Of a stretch of 64,000 bases of DNA, positions 36,231 through 50,038 are shown one piece after another. The position numbers and the translations under genes were made by a program. Positions within the stretch are counted from its first letter, which is position 1. Each line of letters opens with the position of its first letter. The stretch comes from Calamus simplicifolius (lineage: Eukaryota > Streptophyta > Magnoliopsida > Arecales > Arecaceae). The stretch covers positions 367,755 through 431,754 of the forward strand of contig UESW01004260.1 in the NCBI GenBank assembly GCA_900491605.1, written 5' to 3'. Under the pieces are notes generated by a model, which saw nothing but the letters and a program-made list of their open reading frames with translations, made no database searches and was not told where the DNA came from.

Positions 36231-36619
36231 ATTTTAAACTTTAGGCTTAGGATTTTGGTTTAGGTTTGACAATAGGTAATGAAATCCTAGCTAAAAATAT
36301 GCAAAATCCTAATGGGGAAGAGTAATGGGTGTACCTACAAGGTTATTATGCTTTCTATCCTAGGATTAACCAAGAAGACCTAACCCCTAGGTTTAGGTTA
36401 ACAAAACTAAAAATAGAAAATAAACTAAAAAAGCTTTGATAAAATTAAAACTAACCTAAATGAAGGATTTGGAAGAGGTTTTAGATCAATTACCTTACGA
36501 TTTTAGAGGATTTGGGAAGGAGAGGAGGGGGTAAGAGCTTTCTTCAGTTGGTGGAGACCCTTTGGTTGGACAAAGGCTAACGCTTCTTTTTGACCTCAAA
36601 TACTTTGTAGATCCTTAAT

Positions 36620-37440
36620 AGATTCGTTTATTTTAACAACTTCACTTTGCTAAGGGGTCCTAGGTGTTGAGAATTAATATCAATTTATTTTCATTACAAT
36701 AATACTCAAAGAAATAATTATCAAATTTACTACAATGATCACTCATAATGCATGCAATGTTTGAATCTTTTTATTTTAAATTCCTTTTAAAATTTTGTAA
36801 AGGTATGAAGCTTCATCTTTACCGTTAAAATAATATCCATATGAATTTAGAGCAATCATTTATAACTAAAGTATAATGCCTATCCCCCTAAATTAGCATT
36901 TTTATTGGTTCAAATAAATTCATATGAAGTAATTGGAGAGGCTTAGAAGTTGCAACTATATTTTTAGAATGGAGGAGGATTTAGTTTGCTTATCGTTTTG
37001 ACAAGCTTATAAATTTTATTTTTAAAATTTTATTTTAAATAAGCTTCTTAGATAATTTTAAATCAAATCCATACTTGTATGTCCTAGCCTTTTATGCTAT
37101 GACCAACTACCATCATATAATGCAGATAGATATGAAAATGAAGAAGAAAAAAATTTATCTAAATTAAAAATATAAATATTTTCATGCTATGACCAATAAA
37201 TAAGGTTCTCTTATATTTAATATTTTCTATCAAGCAATAAGTAGGTTCAAAAATAACTCTGTTACCAGTTTATCATATAATTAGCTTATGCTAAGAAATT
37301 ATTCTTTAAAATTTTAACTAGTAAAACATTTTTCTACCTAGCCTATGGCTTGGGAAAAAGAATCAAATTTTCTGTTTTGGTAGGTAAACTTGTAGCTGAC
37401 TCCTATTCAGGATTTATGCTTTTAGTTTTGTTTCTTTCCT
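36620..37440 (-). pseudogene. degenerate Ty1/copia polyprotein fragment (minus strand)
   Basis: On the minus strand the pre-integrase blocks FLSISQL, SALYDGSW, KRLGHTSMDLI and ACQNDKQTKSS read in order from about 37,330 to 36,980. The integrase start follows: LQLLHMNLF, then NDCSKFIWILF and a KDEAS block with frame shifts down to about 36,650. It is distinct from the copia element at the left of the window. The lineage looks SIRE/Maximus-like. RT is absent; the sequence switches to the plant-transposon-protein segment. Confidence 0.72.
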
Positions 37441-37806
37441 AAATCAAAAAGAAAAAAAAATTGAAGCACATGCTGTTGATTATCATACTTAATAGCTATA
37501 AATAACTTTAATTCATCTTACAGCAATGATAGTGGCTTATATTTTTTTTATAGTTTTTTTTTCAAAAAATTAGTAATGTAATAGGTTTTTTTATAATAAA
37601 CTTTAACTTTTAATTTTATGTTTAATAATAGACAGTATATTTATAATTTAATAAATTTTTATTTTTATTTTCTAAATAATGAGCGCAACAACCTGTCTCC
37701 CCCTTTTCCTTACCTTTAATTTTCCAAGCATATTCTAAACCAGAATATTGCAAGGGTCATGTCTAACTTTGCCGCCTTAGAATTCTATTAATATAAATAT
37801 AAATAA

Positions 37807-37810
<4 letters not shown>

Positions 37811-37874
<64 letters not shown>
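37811..37874. repeat. (AT)32 microsatellite with AAATA/TATTT flanks
   Basis: A 64-base AT run flanked by AAATAAATAAAT on the left and its complement ATTTATTTATTTAT on the right makes a perfect palindrome-like block. It lies about 180 bases before the AP5Z1 start codon, so within the probable promoter. Confidence 0.95.
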
Positions 37875-37878
<4 letters not shown>

Positions 37879-38055
37879 TTATTTATTTATATAAAGCCGC
37901 CGAAAGACCCGATGGATGCGATAAAACGGAAAACTGACACTCAAACCCAAACCAACGAGCCGAACCTTTCCAAGCTGAGGCCAAGCGAAGCGAAGCGTCT
38001 CGGCGCTGCAACGGCCTCTCGCCACTTTCACAGCGAGCGGGAGGGAGAGCAACAC

Positions 38056-38175
38056 ATGGCGACGACCGGCGATAGGGAAGGAGTCTGGGATTTCCACCTG
38101 AGATCCCTCTCGGCCAACGCCAGAGATTCCTCCGCCGCCAGCGATCCCGCCTCCGACCCTTATCTCCTCCAATCG
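38056..38175 (+). CDS. AP5Z1: AP5Z1 exon 1
   Basis: It encodes MATTGDREGVWDFHLRSLSA to LLQS (40 residues) in GC-rich sequence. The donor is TCG|GTACGT. Intron 1 is only 93 bases, a multiple of three, without a stop, so the frame runs straight into exon 2. Confidence 0.92.
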
Positions 38176-41100
38176 GTACGTCCCGATCCCCCTCTCCCTA
38201 TTTCTGTGGTCTTTTTTTCCCTCCGAAATTTTTATTTTTCTGTTTCTTTTTTTTTTGATGCGGTGAAGGTTAGGAAGATTTATGAGATTTGTAAGGAGGG
38301 AGGAACGGAAGAATTGGTGGCTCGGGCGTACCCGCAGATCAACAAGCTATTCCAGCGATGCATCGCGGCCTTGCCGCAGTCCCAGACCTCCAATGGCCTT
38401 CTACTGCTGGTGGGTTCCAATGGATTTGCTTAAATTTCTATTTTGAAGAAGATTCCTGATTTTATTATTTTCATTTGGCATTTAATCATCTGCTAGAATG
38501 TTGAGATATTGGTTCGTCGCTTCCATATTATGGTTGATCCCGATTCAATAAATTATTTTAGGATACGTGATTCTGCCTAATTTCCATCTTGTAGCGTGTT
38601 AACATGTACCTATGCGATTGTTGATGCACATATTGGTGCTTTCGTTTCACATTATTGGATCTTGAAATTTAAAACCGTTGTTGCTGAGTTATTTGAGTTT
38701 AGGGCTCGTTGCCTTTCTGATATATCATTAAAATTTGATTTAGGAATGTGAAAATTCTTTCTCTAATTCTCTCATTTGTTAGTGTTGGATGATGAAAGAA
38801 AATACTGCAACCAGATTTGAACTAAAGAAATTATGAAAGGAAAAAGTGGAGTTTGGATATCTATAGGGAAAAAAGAGAAGGAGAAAAGATGATAAGATGA
38901 AAGAGAGCAGGAAGGGGAACAAAAGAGGTGCAATTGGGAGGTGCATCAGTGTGACTACATATCTGAGTACTATTAATATTCTGTTTTGGAGGAGTGCTAG
39001 GGTCACGCATTCTGGTAGGCTGAGGATACTTACTTGCATTGTACTTCTGCTACATCACTTGATAATTTTGTTTACCTCTAACTGATAACCTATCACCTAT
39101 GAACGTTGGGATGTTTCTTTCTTTCTGCTCATCTTTGTCTACATTCTCTTTAATTACCTTCCTTGCCTATCATCCAGCTCCACCTTAGGTAGTGTTTGAT
39201 AGAAAAATAGTTATCCCTGGATAAGTGTACAGGATAGAGTTTATTCAGGAGATAGCTGAGGAAATAATCAGCTTTTTTTAATAATAGTTTTGCCCTTAAG
39301 AGATAAGTTCAGAGAAAAATAGCTATTCCTTCAGTCCCTAAGGAATAAGTTCAGAGGATAACATGGGTTATCCCCTTGGTTAACTTTTTTTCAGCTATCC
39401 TTCGTAGTTATGGCTTTTAGGTATAAGAAGGGATATCCCCCTTATTCCCTATTTCAAACACACCCTTAAAGTTTCATGTTTTTCTTCTAACCACCAAACC
39501 TCTCATGCCCCCAAGAACTATTAGAACTGTGCTGCCCAAGTCCTCAAAGGAGGTCTTTTTGGAAGAAAAGGATTGATGTTTTCTTCCACTCTTCTACACT
39601 TGTTTTGTAATCTTGCTCTACTTTTCTATCCATCTACAACGTGTTTTGATTTAGCAATGCTTGGATCCATCTAATTTGCGGTGTGCTTGCAGATTTCATT
39701 GCTTTAAGCCTAACCAGATCACCTACTTTCCGAATTACTAAAGAATTACGAAAAATTGGCAGATGGAGAATTGCCTTACTACCATGAGTACTGGATGGTA
39801 GAAGAGTAGAAATGATCCCCACGCCAAAGCATGCTGCACCATTGACTTTATCCTTATGCCAAGCATATCCCTGTTCTCAAAGTCTTGACTAGGTTATTTG
39901 GCTCCCTGTGCTCAAAGTCTTGATGGATGTATTTGGTTACCTCACCTTGTTCCTAGTTATTTATGGCATTGGATCTTTTATCTATTCTTGCAAAAAACTT
40001 ACGTCCATATAGCAAGATATTCCTGAGATGTGGCTGATGGATTTTGGGTTTGATATGCATATCTTCCATTTTGGGTTTGTTAACTTCCTCTTACATCCTC
40101 TTCAATCAAAAAATAAAAGACGTGTATATATTCCTTTTGTCTTGTGCTTATTTAATTGGAGTTTAGTGTGACCTTTCATCCATGTTCTTGTCTCTACATA
40201 ATACTGGAACATTTCAAATTGCACATTGCCTGCTATGGGCCTTGCTCTGATAAGGGTTGGTTTCAGAGAGGTAGAGATATTAATTAGATACACCCAAAAG
40301 GCTAGTTCAACCAATTACCTATTTCATAAAGGGTGTGTTGGGAAGTTCCTGCTGGATCAAAGGGAGTGGAATAGAGGTAGCAAGACCTGGATGGAATAGA
40401 GGGAGCAAGACCTGGATAGAGAGTGTGGGGCTCAATCCACATGAAATTTAAGAAAAGACTTTTTGAGGTCCTTTTTTTAACCTCTTGTGTATTGTGCACT
40501 GCAACCTGCTTCCCTCTCTTGATCCTGCTCCTCCCTCTTGCCCACCCCCAGGCTCTCTTCTGTGGTGATCTCATTGGATCTGGCAGATGCTTCCCAAATA
40601 GACTATAACAAAAACTCTAATCAGCGACAGTTTGTTGATAGAATGAGTAAAATATGTTATTAGGCAATGTGGCAAAGGTATAGTGGGAATACTTTTTTTT
40701 GGCCTACTTGTCCGTGTACATCTAGTGTTCACTTGTGTGATCCTTCTATCATCATAAATGACTTAAATGCTCTGGTGGCTCAAGCTAAACACTGATTATC
40801 TTTTTTGGTCATCATTCTTAGGATCAATGAATTCTTCAACATTTTGCTTAATACTTCTTGTAGCCATTACTTAGTTATGTTCCCAAGAATTTGTTGTCTT
40901 GGGAGGCTGAAATGGAAAGACTTAACTTTTGGCATTTTTGGTGCAAAGTGGCTGTCCCAAGACTTGAACCTGTGCCACTGCGCCTGTCAGCCCAAGCCTT
41001 TGCCATTGCACCAACCAATGGCCCCTTTTGTTTAATACGTATTGTCAATCCCAAAATTGAAACCCTCATTTTTATGAAAATATTCTGCTTTCTTAAGCTT

Positions 41101-44100
41101 CTTCAATATCATTTTACATTACATTTGCTACTCTATATTGCAAAAATCTATATTGTTTGCTTATGATTTTAAACAAATGACAGCAAGTTTATCGGTTCAA
41201 TCATTTTCTTTGATGCAGACTATCCTTCAATTTTTCTTGATTTTGGAGAAGTGGTTCTACATGATGCTGATCCTAGTTTGAGGACCTTTTTCCGTTCATG
41301 CTTAAGTAGGTAATGATATTCTTATGTTATCTAAAAGGATTGTACATTTGTTATTTTAGGCCTGTGGCTTCTTGAAAAAGTAATGTCTGCGATTGCTGTT
41401 TTAATAGTCATATGAAGGAGTTATGTATTTGGTTCCTGCACTTCTCATAATATGCATTTTTTGGATTGTGTTACTGATACTTCTCTTGGCTCCATAGAGA
41501 GGAATGCAATTCCCTGCATCACAATTTGTGCTGTTTTCTGCTACTTTGATTCTACCCAAGTTTAAAATAAACCTCAAAGTACTGGTTCTTGGTTGTATGA
41601 GCTTAATTGTATAACCAATAAGGTAGGTTATCTTTAATCCCAAATGTTGGGTTCATGGCATGCGCTTCTCTGCCCAAAGCTGTGTTAGTCGACAATGTGA
41701 CCCCCTTGCATGCAGGGTTAACATCAAACCAAAAAATTGCTCATAAAATCCTCTTGAGCTGTTGTTGCGCATGCATGGATCTGCTGCCTCAGCCATTATG
41801 GATTAGTTGAGGCTTGTTAATTAAGGGTATCTTTTATGAGGAACAATACAGAGAAATGACTACTCTAGGATCTCACAGTTATGGGTCATGAAACATCATT
41901 GTATCTTTTGAAAACAATATGTCAAGTAATATATTCTGTAATCTTACTTTCAAGAGTAAATAAATTTGGCAGACAAGAAACAGCAATATTGATAAGTACA
42001 CAAATTCACCTTCCTCTAGGAGGAGATCTAGTGATTTCCACTAAGTCTTCAACTAGCTTTGGAGGAATCAGCAGGGCTAAGAGCTGAGGTATAATAGTGA
42101 AATCAATGCCAACATCCAAGAGAAAACTTAGTATTTATTCATGGTTAAGCTTTGATTGCTTAGGATTCTATGGCTTCAAGGGCTTCCCTAATACTTGGGT
42201 ATTTAGGACACATTAGAACCCTAAATACATACTATATATAAAAATTATAGTTTTAAAATCAGGGAATATTCTCTTGACTCTGTTTGTCATTTTTTTAATA
42301 CATTGATAATACCTACATTAGTTATCCACTTTCTTACTTGTGTTAACTACTTCGTATGCTCTCTTTCCTTCTTTCTCAATCAAATTTGATCCTTTCATAA
42401 AACTCCTAAACAAATTGGACTCTATACCTTTCTCTTATTTGACTCTCTGATAGATTGGACTGTTTAAGTCAACTCATACATAGATTGAACTCCTTGATTT
42501 GACTTCTAAATGGTTTGAACTCTATCCAAGATTCCAAATATTGGTGGGAGCGTGGGGTGTCCCACCACTTAAGCGTTTCAATTGGGCACTGTCTTAAGTG
42601 TTAATATGGGATAAGTTGGAAAATAAGTTGGGATGGGATGAGACATCCGTCGTCCGAAGTGTAGGTAAGTGAGATACCCCTTTCCATGGGAAAATCAAGT
42701 CATCCTTACCTCATGGTGTTTAAAACCTTGGTTCTGTCATTTGCTCTCTCTTCTTCTTCCTACATTACATATGCCTGGTTGCTTATTAGAATTCTAAGCA
42801 ATTCAAACTCCAAGTTTCATTCAACTTTTTGAAAAAAATAGTTGGATTGCTGTGTTAATGGCGTTACTGAATATAATGCTGTTCCTTCATCTATTGAATC
42901 TTGTTAATACTCCTATATTGTGGCTTTTTAGAAATGCTAGAATCATGCTCTATATAATTGTGATTTGGTCTAAAGGACAAGACCACTTCTAAAATACTCA
43001 AATTAAGATGCAACATGAATGTCAAGTGCTTCATAGGGGAGTTTGGTGCAGTGTTTGAGATTGTCCAAAAAAAAAGAAAGGAAGAGAAGTAAGAAGAATC
43101 CATCATTAAAGCCATAGCCAAGTGTCATACCACATGGCAACATGAGGGGCATGCTATAATATCTGAGGTTTACTTGGTAATAGATATAGTGACAATAGAA
43201 ATGTATATTGTAACTTTCCTTTGTTAGTAATACATTTATTTATAAGACTCTCCTTTCCCTTTTATGGAGTTTGTATTTCTATTGATTTCAAAATTCAAAG
43301 ATCCCTACTTTTGTCATTCATCAATTTTGATTTATTTATAGGAAGCTAGCTTCATATCATCCATAGTAATAGAGACCAGAGATTCGAGCCTCAACGGGAT
43401 GGAGGCTGAGATAGCCGAGAAGTCAAGTCCCAAAGAGATTTCAAACCAATCCTGGCTGTCCTGCCCCATCTTATCTTGGCCATAATACATTATAGTGTTA
43501 ATTTTAAATGGATCTAATTCATAAAAAATATATATAGCTTTTGAAGTACAAATATATTTAAAAATCAAATAAAATACTAACTTTTTTTTAAGAAAAAAGC
43601 ATTCCAAGCAATTATCTGGTCACCTAATGGTGTCGAAGATCTACACAGGATGGGACATGGGGCATCTTGTTCCGTAAAAAAATTGGGACATCTCTGTCCC
43701 ACGAGATTTAAAACCTTGATAGAGACATGTCTTGAACCACCATAAGAGGCCTATCTCTTTTATGCAATTGTGTTCTCATGGGCTCTTGATTATGTAATAT
43801 AACCTGTATCTTACATGACATGAGTTAACTATTGCTTACCAGTGAATCAAAGAGGACTATGGAACTTGAGTTGTGTGCATGCATGCCATGTCCATTGCAA
43901 CATCCCTACCACTAGATCCATCATCTCTCAAACTATCATTATCATCATTGATAATACCATGAAAAATAATAAATTAATTTTAAATAATAAATCAATAGTT
44001 AATTATAGAAGCTTTAAAGATTTTTTTTAATTTAGATTAATGTAGGACCTTACTAGGGGTTTTGTGTATGTTCTTTAAGCACATGGATATGCACTAATTA

Positions 44101-47100
44101 CTACTTATTTTTCAAATTTATTTAAGTTTGGATTTAGGTTTAGATAGAATAAAAGTTTGTTGTATCAAAAATCGGCACCATTTTGGTACGATTTGGTATG
44201 GGGTGTATCATATTAAATTGGTGGTGAGCTAGTTAGGTGGACCAGGGGTCCCAGGACATGAATGGCCTCAAATTAGGTTGAACTAGGTGTTTTGGTATAT
44301 CGGTACGAGGTCGATTTGCCCTCCATACCAAACCAAAAGACTGAAATGTTTTGATTTGAGGATGGTTATGTTTGGTTATCCTGAATCGTCCGATTCAGAA
44401 CATTTTGACATACAATGGATAGAATTAATCATGTCCAATTTTAATAGATTGCCATGAAATTAAGTGAACAAATAGCACGCATACCCCCAAATAACCTACT
44501 AATTCTATAGATTTTTAGATATTATTTTATCTTTTATTTTTTAGTTGAAAATATATTTTTAATATAAAAAATTATAATATGATCAAAAATATTCTTTGTT
44601 CTCTTTTGTATAAATCATCCTTAGATTTACAACATATAATGAAATCATATCAAAATACAAAAATTTGGTATGATCTCTCATTTTATCATTTTTTGCCTAT
44701 TTTAGGCATGGAAAAGCAAAAAAGGAGATGGAGAGGAGGTAGTGTATTGCTTGATTTGAAGATCAAATCCACCAATTTTTTGCCTTTTTTGCCTTGTTGT
44801 TGGGCTGAGAATGCGGAGAAAGAAATGGAAGAGGGGGTTGAGAAAGCTCATGGGGGGCTTTCTATGCTTCCTATATCAAGATCGGTGTTGTTAAAAGCAC
44901 TCGGCATACGTAAGTGCAAAGGGCTCTTAAAGTTCAACCGCAAGAAGCAAGACGCAGGCGCATGCTTGAGCAAAATGAAATGCATATTTTTGAAATAAAT
45001 AGTAGAATAATTTATGTAAGCAAGATTTATAACATATAATAGAAAAAAATTCTTCCTCCTTTTTAACAATCGAAATCATCTAAGTTATTTAAAAAACTTT
45101 CAAACTATTTTTAAATTTTTTCTTTCTTTAAAGGATAAATGACTAGTTCGATTTTAAAATTCTTTCCAAAATATTATTGATTTTTGCACTGAATCCAGAA
45201 TATAATCTATAAATATGGAAAAGTGGATAACTAATTGAGATAATTCAGGTATTCTTTTTTAGCAGTTAAATTGATGATTGGTTTCAAAAAGTCATTGTAA
45301 AATATCATAATTTTGGAAAGTGGAGATTGATTGGATATTGTTACTAGACCTGTAAGAGGAATTCTTATTTCTTTTTAACAACCTGATCACCTAAATTATT
45401 TTAGAAAAACTTAATTCAAACTTTTTTAAGAATCTTTCCTCATTAATAGATCCATGACTAATTTAATTTTAAAATTCTTTTTAAAATATCATTGATTTTT
45501 GCATTAATTTGAGAATGTAATCTACAAATATGGAAATGTAGACAACTGATTGAGATAGTTCAGATAGTTTATACAAAATGGGAGTGCATTTTTAGTTAAA
45601 AAAAATGAAAGATGGAATATAGGAGTTATTATCAAGAAAGGTACTCTTTTTTGTGTCTCAAATTAAATTTAAAAGCACGCACCTTTTCACCTCATGTGTG
45701 CTTAGATGAAGGCATCTCGCCTAGGGTATTAAATGTGCTTTAATCCTTAGTGCCTTGCATAGTGTCTGGTGCGTTTTTGACTTAGGATGTAGCCAAATCA
45801 TCTCATATCAAACCAAACTGGGCGGCTTGGCTCCGTACGAATTGATATAGGCTGGTTCAGGGTCTGTATTGAATCTAAGCTGGAACCATGTTGATTCTAG
45901 ATTAAATTGGCATAGTTCAGGCTGAATCGATTGGTTTGGCATTGTTCGACATTTCCATGATAGGGAGGCTCAAGAGTGATACCACATTATCTTACACTTG
46001 AGGTGAAATTTTTGAATACTAATAGTATAAGAGACTAGCTAAAAGAGAATGATAAAGGAATAGTGTGCATTGCTATTCATGATGTTTGGATTCCATTGTC
46101 TGATGAGAAGCTAGTGAATCAAGTTGCATTTTGAGTGAAAAAATGTACACTAGTTGCTGGCTATCTTTGTGCCTATAATCATGAAAATCAGTCCTCGCTA
46201 TTGAATGCCGAACTGTGTTGAATTGGCTGGATAGGTTCGAATCATATCGAATTAGTTCAGAACCAACATGATTCTAGCTTACGGTTTGTTGCAACTCCCG
46301 AACTGGCTTGTACCATTAGTACTGAGCTGAACTGCTCAGTTCAACTCGATATGGGATGGTTTGGCTTCACCTCGACTTAAGAATAGAAGAGGCAAAGAAG
46401 GCCTCCTTTGAGCTTTCTTTGCCCCCTCTGTTTTTCTCTCCATTTTCAATTCAAAAATAAAGAAAAAATGGTCAGAAATAGATGGATTTGATCTTCAAAT
46501 CAAGTAATACACCTCCCCTTCTCCTCCTCCCTTTTGTCTTTTTATGCCTAAAACAGGAAAAAAATGACAAAATGGGGGAATATTATGTCAAATTTTTGTA
46601 TTTTGAAATGATTTCATGCTATGTTGTACATCTAAGGATATCTAGACATAGGAGGAAGGAAGGATAATTTTTGATCATGTAAGACCCTACCAAGTACATT
46701 TGGCAACTCACTCATAAAAACCCTTTTCTCCCTCTCTTAGTTTAGGTATTTGTCCAAAACTGGATGGTACAGCCTGAGACATCTTGTAGTCAATTATACA
46801 GTAAAAAGTTGATGTTCTTTTGCTGGTAGGATATTCATGCATCACATCACAGTGGGAGGAGCATAGGTTCTTTCTTAGAAGCCTTGATTCAGTTTAAACT
46901 AAACAAAAAAAAGTACTAATAGTTGATTAGTAATTGCTAGTATATAACTGACCTTTTACATGATCAACTTTCTATCTGACTCATTCTACTGTACATAACA
47001 GGAAAACCGTAGAACTGACTGGGATGATGGGTCAAAACACCATTTTCATAGAATTGTACTCTTTTCGTGTCCTCATTTCTGATGTAGGAGAGTGTATTTT

Positions 47101-49989
47101 ATATATTAGTTTGTCAAAGAGGTACTCCCCACTGTCTTGTTGAGGCTGGTTTGTCATCAAGTTTTTCCAATATCCAGCCATGTATTTCTATGTCAAGAAA
47201 ATAGCTTAATCTCTATCTAATTTACACATTTTCCATTGATTTTTGTGCATCCAGTAGATACTCTATGTTAACATATATGTGTGCCTAACTTCATTCTCCC
47301 TCCCCCAAAAGCAGGAGTGCACCATACAATTTAGATAAACCCCCAAAAAAATATAATTCCAGGTAATTAATTCATTATAAGATGGGTTTGGTGTCAACCC
47401 TCAAATTGTCATCAATTAAAAACTCCTTTCCTCAAGCCAGAAACATGCACTGGTAGGTGTCATATGCATTGCATCTGCATGTGATACGCGAAAGTATATA
47501 CTAGTATTTGGTGTAAATGGATGCATGTGGTACTTCCGTCTAAGTGTTAAGTGGCTAACTGATGCACTGATTTACTGGAATTTGTCTTGGAAATAGGGTA
47601 TCCTTAGATTTTATATTACAAACTTTTCATGCTTATGCTTTCTCTTTAATGTCACTGGGAGATAAATTAAGGAAGTGCAACTTGTCAACGGTCCGGGTGC
47701 AGGAGGTCCCGCTATTGTGGGGCTTGGGGAGGGTTAGATGAATATAGTCTCACCCTTGCATGTGGAGTGTGTTCCGAACTAGTGACCTCCTGGTCATAAA
47801 GGATTATCCTTACCATTGTGCCAAAGCTCACCCTCGGGTGTGGCTTGTCAAATAAGAATGTTTAATTTGGCTTCTAGCTTCATTTTCTAATTTGGAGATT
47901 TTTTCCCCACAACTATATGTTGTTATCCCTGAGTTAGGTTGTGTGTAATATAATGCAACTTTCTGGTCATGGGTAGGGTCCTTGCATGCATGCATGTATG
48001 CATACAATTATGCATCTTTATATACATATGTGCCCAATTGACATATTTCTGCCTGGTGAGGAAATTTATGATGGGCTGTCCAAAATGTACGCTTATTGTT
48101 GTAATTTATAAATGGTTAGACACTCATGTGCCACCATGTACTGCTATTTTGTGACTACTTGATGTGTAGGCAAGATATCTCCAGATAAGTTGATTTTTTG
48201 GTTTTTATGCTTTTTAGATATGTAGATTGTTGTGGACAGTGTGGATCATCATTTGGATGGATCACTATCCATTTTAGTTTCCGAAATGACCATGTTAGTT
48301 ATGCCACATTAGAACTGGTCTACATTTGTTGACATAGAACTTTAGGAGGATTTGAGCACAATCTCCGTCTAGATCACATGATCATCTAAATTGAGATTCC
48401 ACATCATCAGTCATGACTGCATCATCTACGGTGGCAAAAAGTGAAAGGGCAAAGGTTCTAAGGTTTCTAGTCTATGCATTAAGGGGGTACAAGGTGGATA
48501 GACTTTGACTGAAAGATACTATGTTTTGAACTGATTTCTGGACTAAATCACGCAAACCTTTCATGTGTGTTCGACAATAAGATCACGATGCATGTTCTTG
48601 ACGGTTGTTTGAAGTGGGCATTCCCCTAAAATTTCTGGGTAAATTAGCTGACATCTGAAATTGCTACGTTTGAAGTGCCAGAAATTTTTCCTAGGAATCT
48701 TAATGGCACCTAATTTTGAGAATATGCGATTAACAGGAGGAGGGGTGTCAATCTTTGATTCCTAGGCATCTTTTTTTTTTCTCCAGAAATAAAGGATCAT
48801 TACGAGAATTGACCCTACTAACTTCAAATGGCCTCTTAGTTTATACAAGCCATGATGAATTTTCCACCATTGTTCCATTGTTGCCATCCATTTTGGCATT
48901 TCATGGCTATTTAATTCTTAGGTGAGAAATCTTGAAAACCTTTGAACTCGAGTTTTAGGCATTTACATGCATGGCATTATGATTAGTCTTCAGAATTTTA
49001 TCTATGTATGCATGTATTCATGTATAAATGAATGTTATGTATGAGTTGGCTTATCTAATCATTATTTAATTTTTAAATCTGAATATTTTTAACATTTGGT
49101 TTTGCATGGTTTTGTGGTTGACTCTGACCTGATCTACATGATTCATCAGTTTCATCTGGCTTGTTTGCATATTTATATGTATATATCTATATGTACATAT
49201 ATAAACATTTGTATTCATGTATATTCATCTACTTATATATATACATATATTACAAATTGCATATATGCATATTGTAGACGCGTTGTATCTGCCTCCGGAT
49301 GTTTGTCGACTTGGTCCTGAATAGAGCAGAGTGGAGGAAGCATATTCATGTAGCCAACCCCATGTAGTTGGGAAAAGGCTTAGATGAGTTGAGTTGAGTT
49401 GAGTTGTTGAGTTGCATATATGCATATTGCATATATGCAAGATATGCATATGTACATATGGCTATTAGAGACACTAGCATGCATGCATGAACATGAGCAT
49501 AGTAGAATGCACTTTATATATGGCTGATTGATAGTGGACAACTTATATCACTCTGTCCAATTGACTACCAAAAATATGAACTTGTTCAGAACATCTTCTC
49601 TAGTTCTGCACAAGATTTACATTGGTTTGGTGTTGGACTTAATATTTTATCTAGATTATTTGACCAAGCAACTGAAAAAACACATCACTTAGAATTTTAA
49701 ATACTACATGTGCCGTACATATTGCCCAAAATTTATTCGTTGCAATTCGGTACATACTTAGTCATTTTTCTTTTCAACTTGGGTTAAGTATACCTTTGAG
49801 TTTAATGAGCTAGACCAAGTGACATATATTGCAGGAAAGCAGTACTGATGCAAACACATTTCAGATTCAGTTATGGCGGTGGCACATTTAAGTCAGTTGG
49901 AAATTAGATCTTGATCTTGATTTTGTACCTGTACATAGCTGATAGGTCTAAAATACCTTATGAATTAGCTCCAGATTGCTTGCTGATTA

Positions 49990-50038
<49 letters not shown>

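Larger units (their letters stand above)
38410..41218 (+). other. AP5Z1 intron 2 with MITE and SINE
   Basis: No coding sequence was seen. It contains a Harbinger-type MITE (39,188-39,465) and a tRNA-derived SINE (about 40,898-41,025, minus). A short duplication of TGGATGGAATAGAGG-like text lies near 40,365-40,420. Confidence 0.7.

Noticed and set aside
40898..41025. functional tRNA gene
   Set aside because: Promoter boxes are present but no acceptor stem or anticodon arm closes; a SINE explains it.
44579..44998. 139-residue frame as a gene inside the AP5Z1 intron
   Set aside because: It lies in a repeat whose inverted copy at 46,380-46,682 does not keep the frame.
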